This document shows, in pieces, positions 39,614 through 49,426 of a stretch of DNA of 64,000 nt. The stretch comes from Paracoccaceae bacterium. Lineage in GTDB: Bacteria; Pseudomonadota; Alphaproteobacteria; Rhodobacterales; Rhodobacteraceae. The translations under genes and the position numbers were made by a program. Location: contig JASMHC010000001.1 of assembly GCA_030750975.1 (NCBI GenBank), positions 248,001 through 312,000 on the forward strand. Reading direction: 5' to 3'. Below the pieces are notes generated by a model that was given only the letters and a program-made list of their open reading frames with translations, did no database searches and had not been told where the DNA came from. How positions within the stretch are numbered: position 1 is the first letter of the stretch; every line of letters begins with the position of its first letter.

Positions 39614-39948
39614 GCTAAAAGTTATGCTCGCCTGTGCGCAGACGGTGGAAAAACGGATTGTTTCCAGTTGATTCTAAATGTTTATTCAACCAATCGGTGC
39701 GTATTTCACCCGAATCCACGCAACATTTCCCACAATTTGTGTGCGTCTTTGCAAATACCACCTGATATGCTGTTGCGATAATAATCCGCACAATTCGATC
39801 CGTTTTTGTCGCAAACATCGGACGCACTTACAGGCAACCAGCCTCAAGCGAAGAGAATCATCCGCCCTTCCGCTTGCCCCAAAAGGTTTCATCGACTAAT
39901 CAGAGATCGGATCACACTTGATTCATTAACCAAAATAGGGACGCCGTA
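39614..39948. other. AT-richer non-coding stretch upstream of the small lipoprotein genes
   Basis: I see no supported gene here. Frames of 60-73 codons exist on both strands but have no ribosome-binding sites and no protein-like composition. The stretch probably contains the promoter of the lipoprotein pair, but no clear hexamers stand out. Confidence 0.35.
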
Positions 39949-40065
39949 ATGCGCAAGACTATCGTCATTCTATCCTGTCTGCTGGCCCTTTCGGCTTGTT
40001 CAACGGTTGAAGGGCTGGGACGTGACATTTCCGGGGGCGCCCGAACTATTCAGGGATGGCTTTGA
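39949..40065 (+). CDS. Entericidin-like small lipoprotein (38 aa)
   Basis: A 38-aa ORF starting at the ATG at 39949. A signal sequence MRKTIVILSCLLALSAC is followed by a lipobox (LSAC) with the lipidated Cys17, then STVEGLGRDISGGARTIQG, the usual entericidin A/B pattern (Cys-x-T-x-x-G-x-G-x-D). Entericidins are tiny outer-membrane-associated lipoproteins studied as a toxin-like/antidote pair in enterobacteria. One base separates its stop from the next small lipoprotein. Confidence 0.8.
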   Translation: MRKTIVILSCLLALSACSTVEGLGRDISGGARTIQGWL

Positions 40066-40066
40066 C

Positions 40067-40198
40067 ATGAAAAAATTCGCAATCGTAGCAGTTCTCGTCA
40101 CATTGAGCGGGTGTTCAACACTTGGCACCGCATCGGGAACCGTTGGCGGCGCGGCAAGCTCGGTAATGGGCGCTGTAACCGGTATTTTCGGCGGTTAA
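40067..40198 (+). CDS. Small lipoprotein (43 aa), possible entericidin partner
   Basis: A 43-aa ORF from the ATG at 40067, one base after the preceding lipoprotein stop. A signal sequence (MKKFAIVAVLVTLSGC) ends in an LSGC lipobox with Cys16; the mature part is short, rich in Gly, Ala, Ser and Thr, with no charge. A longer frame from 40007 would run through the upstream lipoprotein gene and is less likely. It overlaps the convergent XRE gene by 4 bp. Likely co-transcribed with its neighbour, but its role is unknown. Confidence 0.7.
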   Translation: MKKFAIVAVLVTLSGCSTLGTASGTVGGAASSVMGAVTGIFGG

Positions 40199-40818
40199 AC
40201 CAACGCTGTCACCCAAAGGATCGTCGCATCCTCAGGGCTTACGGACACAACATTGTGCCCCATGGCAGCGTCGTAATAGGCGCTGTCACCACGTCGCATC
40301 TCAATCGGCTCGTAGAATTCTGTGTAAAGGCGGATAACGCCTGTCAGAACCAATAGAAATTCCTCGCCATCGTGGCGGACCCATCCGTCAAATTCACTGA
40401 CATCCCGCGCCCGGATACGCGCACGATACGGCAGCATTTTCTTCTTCGTCAGGCTTTCCGCCAGCAACTCATGTTCATAAGTTGCCGTGGCCTGCTGTGT
40501 GCCTTCGCCCTGCCGTGTGACTGACATGCGCCCGTTGATCTGATCGTTGACAGGCGGCGTGAAAAGTTGCGGAACAGAAATCTCCAACCCCAGCGCCAGT
40601 TTTTTCAAAGCGTCATAGGTGGGCGACATCTGTCCGTTTTCGATCTTCGACAGGGTGGACCGCGCAAGACCTGCCTGTGTGGCGGCCTGTTCAAGCGTCC
40701 AGTTCCGCTCTTTTCGAAGCTCTCGGACACGCTCGCCCAGGTTCAGAGGCTCGACATGCGTATTGCCGCTTTCCGCACGGGCGATGGTGATCAGGGATTT
40801 TGGGTCTTTTCCGGTCAT
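40195..40818 (-). CDS. XRE-family regulator with C-terminal cupin domain
   Basis: A 207-aa repressor-type protein. The HTH_3 domain spans residues about 28-85 (VRELRKERNWTLEQAATQAG, then LARSTLSKIENGQMSPT). The C-terminal half (about 125-205) is a cupin barrel (WVRHDGEEFLLVLTGVIRLYTEFYEPIEMRRGDSAYYDA) that probably senses a small molecule. Relatives include PuuR-like and other catabolic regulators. It diverges from the acyl-CoA ligase-like operon 64 bp away, a natural target. Confidence 0.87.
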   Translation of the reverse strand: MTGKDPKSLITIARAESGNTHVEPLNLGERVRELRKERNWTLEQAATQAGLARSTLSKIENGQMSPTYDALKKLALGLEISVPQLFTPPVNDQINGRMSVTRQGEGTQQATATYEHELLAESLTKKKMLPYRARIRARDVSEFDGWVRHDGEEFLLVLTGVIRLYTEFYEPIEMRRGDSAYYDAAMGHNVVSVSPEDATILWVTALV

Positions 40819-40882
40819 GCGCTGTCTTTATGGGGCAATCGGGACACTTGCAACTCTGCAAAGTCAGGCCTAGCAACAACTT

Positions 40883-42394
40883 ATGACAGCGATATTCGAC
40901 AAAGGGCGGCTGGACCCCTGCCCTGATCCATTCAATCTGGCGGCGTATGTATTGCGTCATGCGGATGATTTGCCGGACAAGATTGCTCTGGCGATCCTAA
41001 GCCTGTCAGGGTCCGAGCGTTGGAGCTATGCGCGTCTGAAAGCCGCCGTGCTGGGAACCGGTAACGGGTTGCTTCAAAGCGGCTTGCAGCCCGGCGACCG
41101 GTTGCTTTTGCGTCTTGGCAACACGGTCGATTTTCCTTTGCTGTATTTGGGTGCGATCGCGGTCGGCATCATACCGGTGCCCACATCATCGCAGCTTACG
41201 GAACCGGAAGTTGTTAAACTGGTCGGGATCATCCAGCCCAAGGCGGTCGCGAAAGCCCCCAATATCACCTGCCCCCAGACAATAGGCTGCCAGATCATCG
41301 CCCAGGATGAATACAGATCATTCCGTGACTTGCCGCCTGCCGAATTTGCTTTGGGCGATCCGAACCGTTTATCCTATATCCTGTTCACATCGGGGACGTC
41401 CGGCAAACCGGCGGCTGTGATGCATGCCCATCGGGCGATCTGGGCGCGGCAAATGATGTGGAAGGATTGGTATGATCTGACAGATCAGGATCGCCTGCTT
41501 CACGCCGGGGCTTTGAATTGGTCGTTCACGCTTGGCACCGGCTTGCTGGATCCCTGGACTATTGGCGCAACATCCCTGATTCCGGCGGACGGGGTAGAGC
41601 TGTCCGCCCTGCCGCTTTTGCTGAAACGACACGACGCCACAATTTTTGCGGCTGCCCCCGGTGTCTTTCGCCGTTTGACCAACGGGGCGTCTGCTCTACA
41701 CCTGCCCAAACTGAGGCACGGCCTGACAGCGGGCGAGAAAATCCCGGCCTCGGTGCGCGAAAGCTGGACACAAGCCACCGGAACAAAAGTTTACGAAGCC
41801 TTCGGCATGTCCGAATGCTCGACCTTTATCAGCGGCTGCCCCGGCTTTCCCGCCAGCGACAGTCTGGGCAGACCTCAAGCGGGAAGACGGGTGGCAATAC
41901 TCGGGGATGACGGCCCCGTGCCATTTGGCGAACCGGGCGCAATCGCCGTTGCAAAAGATGATCCGGGGCTGATGCTGGGCTATTTGGACGATGCGGCGGC
42001 GACCGACGCGAAACTGCGCGATGAGTGGTTTGTGACCGACGATGTCGGGATCATGCATACCGATTTCTCAATCTCGTATCATGGCCGGCGGGACGATGTG
42101 ATGAATGCCGGTGGCTTTCGAGTATCTCCGATCGAGGTGGAAAATATCCTGTCCACGCATCCTGATATTCACGAAGTCGCCTGTACCGATATCGAGATCA
42201 AGCCCGACACCCGGATAATCGCCGCCTTCTACACATCCGATCACGATCTGTCCGAGGCTGATCTGAAAGCCTTCGCACAAGCCAACCTGGCACGGTATAA
42301 GCAACCCCGTGTCTATCAAAGGGTTGAAACCTTGCCGCGGGGGAACAACAATAAACTTCTTCGCAAAGCACTTCGACAAAGGGCGACCCCATGA
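40883..42394 (+). CDS. Class I adenylate-forming enzyme (acyl-CoA ligase-like)
   Basis: A 503-aa ANL superfamily enzyme that would activate a carboxylic acid as the acyl-AMP, then form the CoA thioester. The P-loop-like motif is ILFTSGTSGKPAAVMHAH, the A5 motif is YEAFGMSECS, and the A7/A8 region (DEWFVTDDVG, GRRDDVMNAGGFRVSPIEVE) is intact. The A10 region near the end (LPRGNNNKLLRKALR) lacks the usual G-K-[IL]-x-R spelling but has Lys in nearby positions. The substrate is unknown. It diverges from the cupin/XRE regulator and overlaps the DsbA gene by 4 bp. Confidence 0.85.
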   Translation: MTAIFDKGRLDPCPDPFNLAAYVLRHADDLPDKIALAILSLSGSERWSYARLKAAVLGTGNGLLQSGLQPGDRLLLRLGNTVDFPLLYLGAIAVGIIPVPTSSQLTEPEVVKLVGIIQPKAVAKAPNITCPQTIGCQIIAQDEYRSFRDLPPAEFALGDPNRLSYILFTSGTSGKPAAVMHAHRAIWARQMMWKDWYDLTDQDRLLHAGALNWSFTLGTGLLDPWTIGATSLIPADGVELSALPLLLKRHDATIFAAAPGVFRRLTNGASALHLPKLRHGLTAGEKIPASVRESWTQATGTKVYEAFGMSECSTFISGCPGFPASDSLGRPQAGRRVAILGDDGPVPFGEPGAIAVAKDDPGLMLGYLDDAAATDAKLRDEWFVTDDVGIMHTDFSISYHGRRDDVMNAGGFRVSPIEVENILSTHPDIHEVACTDIEIKPDTRIIAAFYTSDHDLSEADLKAFAQANLARYKQPRVYQRVETLPRGNNNKLLRKALRQRATP

Positions 42395-43035
42395 TCCGTC
42401 TTGATATCCTGTCCGATCCCATTTGTCCGTGGTGCTATATCGGCAAGGCGCGGCTTGAACAGGCCCTGGCCCAGCGGCCCGACCATCCGTTGGAAATCCA
42501 GTGGCACCCGTTCCAGCTGAACGACACTATGCCAAAGGGCGGCATGGATCGCCGGGCCTATCTCGAGGCGAAGTTCGGCGGTCAGAAAGGCGCAATTCAG
42601 GTCTATTCTGAAATCGCGGACCACGCTGCAAAAGCCGGGCTTGATATCGATTTCGGAGCCATTCAGGTGACGCCGAACACCCTTGACGCCCATCGGGTGA
42701 TCCATTGGGCGGGGTTCGAAGGCAAGCAACACCAAATGGTGACGCGCCTGTTCCAGGCCTATTTCAAGGAAGGCCGGGATATTGGCGATTCCACCACCCT
42801 CGCCGGGCTTGCCGCGGATGTTGGCATGGATAAAGACGTGGTGGCGCGGATGTTAAAAACCGACACGGATGTGCAGGCGATCAAGGACCGGGATGCCCAA
42901 TCGCGTGAAATGGGTGTGCGTTCGGTGCCCACGTTTATTGTTGCCGGACAGCATGTCGTTCCCGGCGCACAACCTGTCCAGCTTTGGCTGGATGTCATCG
43001 ACGAAATCACCGGCGCGGGGAAAACGATCCAATGA
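42391..43035 (+). CDS. DsbA-family (FrnE-like) oxidoreductase
   Basis: A 214-aa thioredoxin-fold protein. The CPWC active site is at residues 12-15 (SDPICPWCYIGKARLEQAL), and the cis-Pro segment is GVRSVPTFIVAG. No signal peptide is seen, so it is cytoplasmic, as for FrnE-type proteins. FrnE of Deinococcus acts as a disulfide isomerase; others of the family are 2-hydroxychromene-2-carboxylate isomerase-like. It is translationally coupled on both sides by 4-bp overlaps. Confidence 0.9.
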   Translation: MIRLDILSDPICPWCYIGKARLEQALAQRPDHPLEIQWHPFQLNDTMPKGGMDRRAYLEAKFGGQKGAIQVYSEIADHAAKAGLDIDFGAIQVTPNTLDAHRVIHWAGFEGKQHQMVTRLFQAYFKEGRDIGDSTTLAGLAADVGMDKDVVARMLKTDTDVQAIKDRDAQSREMGVRSVPTFIVAGQHVVPGAQPVQLWLDVIDEITGAGKTIQ

Positions 43036-43394
43036 CCCTTGCCCGTTTCCTGAAAATATTATTCTCACTCGCCCTTATCGTCATCTCGGGTACGATTTTC
43101 TTCCGCGTCGTCGAAGGTTGGAACTGGCTGGACAGTTACTTCTTCACTGTCGTTACCCTATCGACCGTAGGTTATGGCAGCCTTGTACCCGCAACGGCCT
43201 TGGGAAAAATCGGAACGACTGTGTTTATCTTCCTTGGGCTGGGTGTGTTCGCGGTCGCAATCCAGCAGTTCGGCATGTTCGCGATGCGCAAACGCGAAAA
43301 GCATACGGAATGGCTTATTGCAGAGCTAGGCCGTGAAGACGAAAAACAGACACCCGCAAATGTCGATGCACCAGACAGCGGGAAAAAGGATTAA
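43032..43394 (+). CDS. Small two-helix potassium channel protein
   Basis: A 120-aa ion-channel (Ion_trans_2) protein. Two membrane helices (residues about 7-25 and 55-80) flank a pore loop with the selectivity filter TVGYG in TVVTLSTVGYGSLVP. The C-terminal tail is hydrophilic with no RCK domain, like KcsA in layout. The ATG at 43032 overlaps the DsbA stop; the longer frame from 42984 would overlap more and has no hydrophobic start. Confidence 0.88.
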   Translation: MTLARFLKILFSLALIVISGTIFFRVVEGWNWLDSYFFTVVTLSTVGYGSLVPATALGKIGTTVFIFLGLGVFAVAIQQFGMFAMRKREKHTEWLIAELGREDEKQTPANVDAPDSGKKD

Positions 43395-43408
43395 GCCTTT
43401 TTAAGCGT

Positions 43409-43513
43409 CCTGCCAAAAACCTGAATCACGGGTTTGTGGCAGGGCGCCCACAACAGTTGATGGGTCTTGCAGCGTCCGGCCTTTCCCCTGTCTCAGGTTA
43501 AAGGCCGGACGCT
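43409..43513. other. Two large hairpins between the K+ channel gene and mfd
   Basis: A first imperfect stem pairs CCTGCCA with TGGCAGG (about 43409-43443). A second, perfect 14-bp stem pairs AGCGTCCGGCCTTT (43471-43484) with AAAGGCCGGACGCT (43500-43513) and overlaps the last codons and stop of mfd. Neither is followed by a clean T-run, so they are not classical terminators; they may protect 3' ends of both convergent messages. Confidence 0.5.
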
Positions 43514-46500
43514 TTAAGCTTCTTTTTTGCCGCCACGGCCTTTTCAGCAAGATCCCGCGCGATGGCAAAGGCGCCTTTGATCTTGTCGCTGTCTTTCTTC
43601 CAGTCCCGGCGAACGATGATCTTGTTGTCCTTGACCTTGGCCAATCCGCGCTGGTCCTTGATGAATTCCACCAATCCCTCGGGCGAAGCGTATTTGTCAT
43701 TGTGAAACTGAATGGTCGCCCCCTTGGGACCACCGTCTAGTTTTGCGATGCTTGCGCGTTTGCACATGGCTTTGATGCGCACGACCAACAGCAGGGTGTT
43801 CACCTCTTTCGGCAATTTGCCAAACCGGTCAATCAGTTCAGCGGCAAATCCTTCAAGTTCAACCTTGGTGCTTAGTGACGAAAGCCGCCGGTAAAGCCCA
43901 AGGCGCACATCAAGATCGGGCACAAAATCTTCCGGTATCAGCACCGGAACGCCCAGATTGATTTGCGGGGCCCATTGATCATCCGCTTCGGACAGACCTT
44001 CCATTTCACCGGCGCGGATTTTGGCAATCGCCTCTTCCAGCATGGATTGATAAAGCTCGTATCCAACATCGCGCATCTGGCCGGATTGCTCGTCCCCCAA
44101 AAGGTTGCCCGCCCCGCGAATATCAAGATCTTGCGAGGCAAGCGTGAACCCCGCCCCCAAAGTATCAAGCGATCCGAGCACCCGAAGCCGTTTCTCGGCC
44201 GTAGGGGTCAGACGGCCGCGCGGCTTGGTGGTCAGATAGGCATAGGCGCGGGTTTTCGAACGCCCGACCCTGCCCCGTATTTGATAAAGCTGGGCCAATC
44301 CAAACATGTCAGCGCGATGCACGATCATGGTGTTCGCGGTTGGAATATCCAGACCGCTTTCAACGATGGTGGTGGCCAGAAGAATGTCAAACTTGCCGTC
44401 ATAAAAAGCGTTCATGCGATCATCCAGCTCGCCCGCCGCCATCTGCCCATGGGCGACGACAAAGCTTAGTTCAGGCAGTTGCTCGTTCAGAAACTCTTCG
44501 ATTTCGGGCAGGTCGCTGATACGCGGCACAACGAAAAAGCTTTGACCACCGCGATAATGTTCGCGCAGCAGCGCCTCGCGGATGGTGACTGCATCGAATT
44601 CGCTGACATAGGTCCGAATCGCCAGCCGGTCGATTGGCGGAGTTCCGATGATCGACAAATCCCGTACACCGCTTAGTGAAAGTTGCAAGGTTCTGGGGAT
44701 CGGCGTCGCAGTCAGGGTCAGAACATGAATGTCGCTGCGCAGCTGTTTGAGACGCTCTTTATGGGTCACACCAAAATGCTGTTCCTCGTCCACAATCAAC
44801 AGGCCGAGGTTTTGAAAACGAATGCCCTTGGCAAGCAGGGCGTGGGTGCCCACAACGATATCCACCGTGCCACGGGCCAACCCGTCGCGCGTTTCCTGAG
44901 CCGTCTTCGCAGATACGAACCGCGAAAGCTGCCGGACCTCGAGCGGGAAGCCACGGAAACGTTCCGCAAAGCTTTTGGCATGTTGGCGCGCCAAAAGCGT
45001 TGTCGGTGCGATCACGGCCACTTGAACACCCGACATCGCGGCCACGAAAGCGGCGCGAAGGGCCACTTCGGTTTTGCCGAAACCAACATCGCCGCACACC
45101 AGCCGGTCCATAGGCTGGCCAGAGGTCATATCCTCCAAAACATCCGAAATGGCCCGCAACTGGTCATCGGTTTCCTGATAGGGAAACCGGGCCAGAAATG
45201 CGTCCCACATGCCCAGCGGCGGCTCAAGTATCGGGGCTTTGCGCAAAGCCCTTTCCGCAGCGATCCGGATCAGCCGATCCGCCATATCGCGGATGCGTTG
45301 CTTAAGTTTGGCTTTCTTGGCTTGCCAGGCCCCGCCGCCAAGACGATCAAGCAGACCCTCGTCATGGCCATATTTTGACAGCAGTTCGATATTTTCAACC
45401 GGCAGATAAAGCTTTGCACGCTCGGCATATTCCAGCGCAAGGCACTCATGCGCGGCACCGGCTGCGGTGATGACCTCTAATCCCAGATAGCGCCCGATGC
45501 CGTGATCCACATGCACCACCAGATCGCCCGGGCTAAGCGATTGCGCTTCGGTCAGAAAATTTTCAGCCCGGCGTTTTTTACGGGGCGCCCGGATCAGACG
45601 ATCCCCCAGGACATCCTGTTCTGAGATCACGGTCAGCCCGTCTGTCTGATACCCGTGTTCCAGCCCCCAGACGATCAAATACAACCCGCGTTTACCGACG
45701 GACCGAAAATCGACAATGTTGATGGTCTCGCCAAGGCCTTCATCTTCAATCAAACCTGCAAGACGTTCGCGTGCACCATCCGAATAGCTGGCAATGACCA
45801 CTGGCCCTGCCTCAAGCCGCACTTTAATAAAGTCGGCTAATGCGCCAAAAAGACTGACGCTTTCCTGCTGACGCTCGGCCGAGAAATTGCGGCCAATCCG
45901 CCCGCCCGCGTCGATCACCCCAGGACCGGTCGGCATCGCAAGGGCCGAGAATTGGCGCACGCGAAAGCCCTCAATCGCTTTCGACCATTCGGCATCGTCA
46001 AGATATAACAACTCAGCCGGAACCGGTTTATAAACCGTGCCCATGCGCCCCTTCTGGCCTAGTGCATGCCGCCGTGTCTGGTATTGGTCCTCAACGCTTT
46101 CCCAGCGGGCAATCCGCGTGGGTGTGAATTGATCATCCAACGAGATGGACACCCCAGGAATATAGTCGAAGAGGGTTTCAAGCCTGTCGTGGAAAAATGG
46201 CAACCAGTGTTCGATGCCCTGATACTTCCGCCCGGCGCTGACCGCTTCGTAAAGCGGATCATCCGTACCGGCCGCGCCGAATTCGATCCGGTAGGATTGG
46301 CGAAAACGGGTTATGCCGGCTTCGTCCAAAATGACCTCGGACACGGGGGCCAGTTCAATGCGATCCAGTTTCCGGGTAGTCATTTGCGTGGCCGGATCGA
46401 ACGAGCGGATTCCGTCAAGGATATCGCCGAACATGTCCAGACGCACCGGACCGGAATCGCCCGGCGGGAATACGTCAATGATCCCGCCCCGGATCGCGTA

Positions 46501-46962
46501 ATCGCCCGGCTCCATCACCGTCGGGGCCTGGCTAAACCCCATTCGGACAAGAAAAGACCGCAGGGCGGTTTCATCGATTCGCTCGCCCACCGAAGCCGAG
46601 AATGATGCGGTTTTCAGAATTTCCCGCGCAGGCACCCGTTGGGTCGCGGCATTCAGCGTGGTCAAAAGCACGAATTGTTTCGGCAGCTTGTGCACAAGCG
46701 CCGAAAGGCATGACATGCGCGCGGCTGAAATATCGGCGTTCGGGGAAATCCGGTCGTAAGGCAGACAGTCCCAGCCGGGGAAAATCAGAACCGGCATATC
46801 CGGCGCGATCAGATCCAGCGCCTCCTGCATCGCCGCCAGCCGGTTCGCATCACGCGCTATGTGACAAACCGCACCACCGCTTTTTGTCAGCTCATTGACA
46901 ATCAGCTGCGCGTCAAACCCTTCTGGGGCGCCACCGACAAGGATATGATTGCTCGCAGCCAT
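43498..46962 (-). CDS. mfd: Transcription-repair coupling factor Mfd
   Basis: A 1154-aa ATP-dependent translocase that pushes stalled RNA polymerase off DNA damage and recruits UvrA. Domains in order: UvrB-like N-terminal region (residues 1-350), RNA-polymerase interaction domain (SLSPGDLVVHVDHGIGRYLG region near 490), RecG-like helicase core with Walker A CGDVGFGKTE, DEEQ box (LIVDEEQHFG), TATPIPRTLQ and YQIRGRVGRS, and the TRCF C-terminal domain. Length is typical. It is the only large gene in this stretch, with a 35-bp region to the nearest (-) signal not defined. Confidence 0.97.
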   Translation of the reverse strand: MAASNHILVGGAPEGFDAQLIVNELTKSGGAVCHIARDANRLAAMQEALDLIAPDMPVLIFPGWDCLPYDRISPNADISAARMSCLSALVHKLPKQFVLLTTLNAATQRVPAREILKTASFSASVGERIDETALRSFLVRMGFSQAPTVMEPGDYAIRGGIIDVFPPGDSGPVRLDMFGDILDGIRSFDPATQMTTRKLDRIELAPVSEVILDEAGITRFRQSYRIEFGAAGTDDPLYEAVSAGRKYQGIEHWLPFFHDRLETLFDYIPGVSISLDDQFTPTRIARWESVEDQYQTRRHALGQKGRMGTVYKPVPAELLYLDDAEWSKAIEGFRVRQFSALAMPTGPGVIDAGGRIGRNFSAERQQESVSLFGALADFIKVRLEAGPVVIASYSDGARERLAGLIEDEGLGETINIVDFRSVGKRGLYLIVWGLEHGYQTDGLTVISEQDVLGDRLIRAPRKKRRAENFLTEAQSLSPGDLVVHVDHGIGRYLGLEVITAAGAAHECLALEYAERAKLYLPVENIELLSKYGHDEGLLDRLGGGAWQAKKAKLKQRIRDMADRLIRIAAERALRKAPILEPPLGMWDAFLARFPYQETDDQLRAISDVLEDMTSGQPMDRLVCGDVGFGKTEVALRAAFVAAMSGVQVAVIAPTTLLARQHAKSFAERFRGFPLEVRQLSRFVSAKTAQETRDGLARGTVDIVVGTHALLAKGIRFQNLGLLIVDEEQHFGVTHKERLKQLRSDIHVLTLTATPIPRTLQLSLSGVRDLSIIGTPPIDRLAIRTYVSEFDAVTIREALLREHYRGGQSFFVVPRISDLPEIEEFLNEQLPELSFVVAHGQMAAGELDDRMNAFYDGKFDILLATTIVESGLDIPTANTMIVHRADMFGLAQLYQIRGRVGRSKTRAYAYLTTKPRGRLTPTAEKRLRVLGSLDTLGAGFTLASQDLDIRGAGNLLGDEQSGQMRDVGYELYQSMLEEAIAKIRAGEMEGLSEADDQWAPQINLGVPVLIPEDFVPDLDVRLGLYRRLSSLSTKVELEGFAAELIDRFGKLPKEVNTLLLVVRIKAMCKRASIAKLDGGPKGATIQFHNDKYASPEGLVEFIKDQRGLAKVKDNKIIVRRDWKKDSDKIKGAFAIARDLAEKAVAAKKKLKASGL

Positions 46963-47125
46963 TCAGGTTGCCTTACGTCTTTCAAGGCGTTTCGAGATTA
47001 ACTTGCGGCACAAGTTGAGTTTGAAACGCGCACAACATCATTGGGTTCCGCGCGTTTAGCCTTTTTGCCCGTGTCCAGACAATATGGATTTACGCTTTGG
47101 AAAAGGAAGTGCCTCTTACCCCAGC

Positions 47126-47644
47126 TCATAGCCCGGGGAAACTGGAAACCGATATAACGTGGTACATGCCCCACAAGGATGTGACGAAGATCGATACCAA
47201 ACCGATGAACATGATCATCAGGCGCGTGCGCCGGAACATTCTGAACAATTCCTGCCCACTGGGCAGTTGTTCATCCAATCGATGCGACATGTAGACGTTG
47301 ATCAGGCCGACCAGCATAAGCGGGAATGTCAGCATGAACATCGCCTGAAAAAACTCGATCCAATAGTAAAAGCCCAACACGGCAAAAACCGTCAGCATAA
47401 AGCTGGTGAAGCCGATCATGATCATGCCGGCGACTTTCTGGATATATTCCAAGCGGGCCACGTTGATCCTTAGCAACGTGTGTACACGCTCTTCCAGCTC
47501 GCCACCTTCGCGATAGGCCTTTTGGACCAGATCAAACGGAACCCCCAGCACCCAATGACTGGCGGAAGACCAGGTAATCGCTACCAACAGCCAAAACCAG
47601 ATACTGGAAAAGGAATTGGTTTCGATCAGTCTGAATAGATCCAC
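47126..47644 (-). CDS. Membrane protein of unknown function (labelled SufBCD component in some Rhodobacteraceae genomes)
   Basis: A 172-aa protein with about four hydrophobic segments (about residues 12-35, 71-95, 98-118, 143-165). The first segment carries WSSASHWVLGVPFDLVQKA, a stretch I recall from proteins named component of SufBCD complex in Rhodobacteraceae. No Fe-S ligand pattern is visible and no suf gene is nearby, so the name should be taken with care. It diverges from hemB. Confidence 0.7.
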   Translation of the reverse strand: MDLFRLIETNSFSSIWFWLLVAITWSSASHWVLGVPFDLVQKAYREGGELEERVHTLLRINVARLEYIQKVAGMIMIGFTSFMLTVFAVLGFYYWIEFFQAMFMLTFPLMLVGLINVYMSHRLDEQLPSGQELFRMFRRTRLMIMFIGLVSIFVTSLWGMYHVISVSSFPGL

Positions 47645-47737
47645 CGGTTTCCCTCATGGTCGCTTTTCATTCACTTGCGTTGGTATTAGCCTGCATCCGA
47701 CCCCTTGCCCAGAGGCTTTGCGTCGCGGGCTTTCTAA

Positions 47738-48760
<1,023 letters not shown>

Positions 48761-48844
48761 CTCGGGAACCGGTTCGGCGTATATTTGCGCCACAAATCGG
48801 GCAGCGCGAAAAGTTGCCCATTCGGCAGTAGAACAGGCAAACCC

Positions 48845-49405
48845 ATGAGCATTTATAACAGACGATTTGTAACCCTCGGCCTTGGCGCGACGGCGCTTGG
48901 CGTGGCGGCATGCAGCAACGGGGTTGGAAGCACGGGCGCACCGACCATTGATGCGCGTGTGGACCAAACGCTTTCCTACCTCTACCAAAACTACCCCTCT
49001 ACGCGGAATCTTGCCGAAAACGCAGCCGGAATTCTGGTGATGCCACTGATCACCGAGGCAGGCGTCGGCTTTGGTGCCGCCTATGGGCGCGGTGCCCTTC
49101 GGGTGCAGGACGTCACCGTCGATTACTACTCGGTCACGCAAGCCAGCGCAGGGTTTCAGTTCGGCGCCCAGCAATATGCCCATGCGCTGTTTTTCATGAC
49201 CGAAGAAGCGTTGACGGATTTCCGCCGCTCGTCGGGCTGGGTTGCCGGGGCTGATCTGGAATATGTGTTCCAGAACGAAGGCGAAAACCTCAAAGCCGAT
49301 ACGACGACCATCACCGAACCGGTTCTGGCCATGGTCTTTGGCCAGGCGGGCATTCGCATCGGTGCCACGGTCGAAGGCATGAAATACACTCGCATCATTC
49401 CATAA
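48845..49405 (+). CDS. SYLF (YSC84-like) domain lipoprotein
   Basis: A 186-aa lipoprotein. The signal sequence ends in a lipobox LGVAACS, with Cys23. The mature part is one SYLF/YSC84 domain (AAGILVMPLITEAGVGFGAAYGRG, then a strand-rich C-terminus). SYLF domains bind lipids in eukaryotes; the bacterial role is unknown. The ATG at 48845 is chosen because the lipobox follows at the proper distance; the longer frame from 48785 adds a meaningless leader. It is followed 21 bp later by the penicillin acylase-family gene. Confidence 0.87.
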   Translation: MSIYNRRFVTLGLGATALGVAACSNGVGSTGAPTIDARVDQTLSYLYQNYPSTRNLAENAAGILVMPLITEAGVGFGAAYGRGALRVQDVTVDYYSVTQASAGFQFGAQQYAHALFFMTEEALTDFRRSSGWVAGADLEYVFQNEGENLKADTTTITEPVLAMVFGQAGIRIGATVEGMKYTRIIP

Positions 49406-49426
49406 TCCAAGGCGCAAGGGGGCCTC

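Noticed and set aside
39615-39892. Two (-) frames of 68-70 codons upstream of the sRNA candidate
   Set aside because: They would explain the orphan terminator, but they lack ribosome-binding sites and protein-like composition and end well before the hairpins.
43401-43733. A 110-codon (-) frame overlapping the mfd end
   Set aside because: It is in another frame of mfd and shows no conserved feature.
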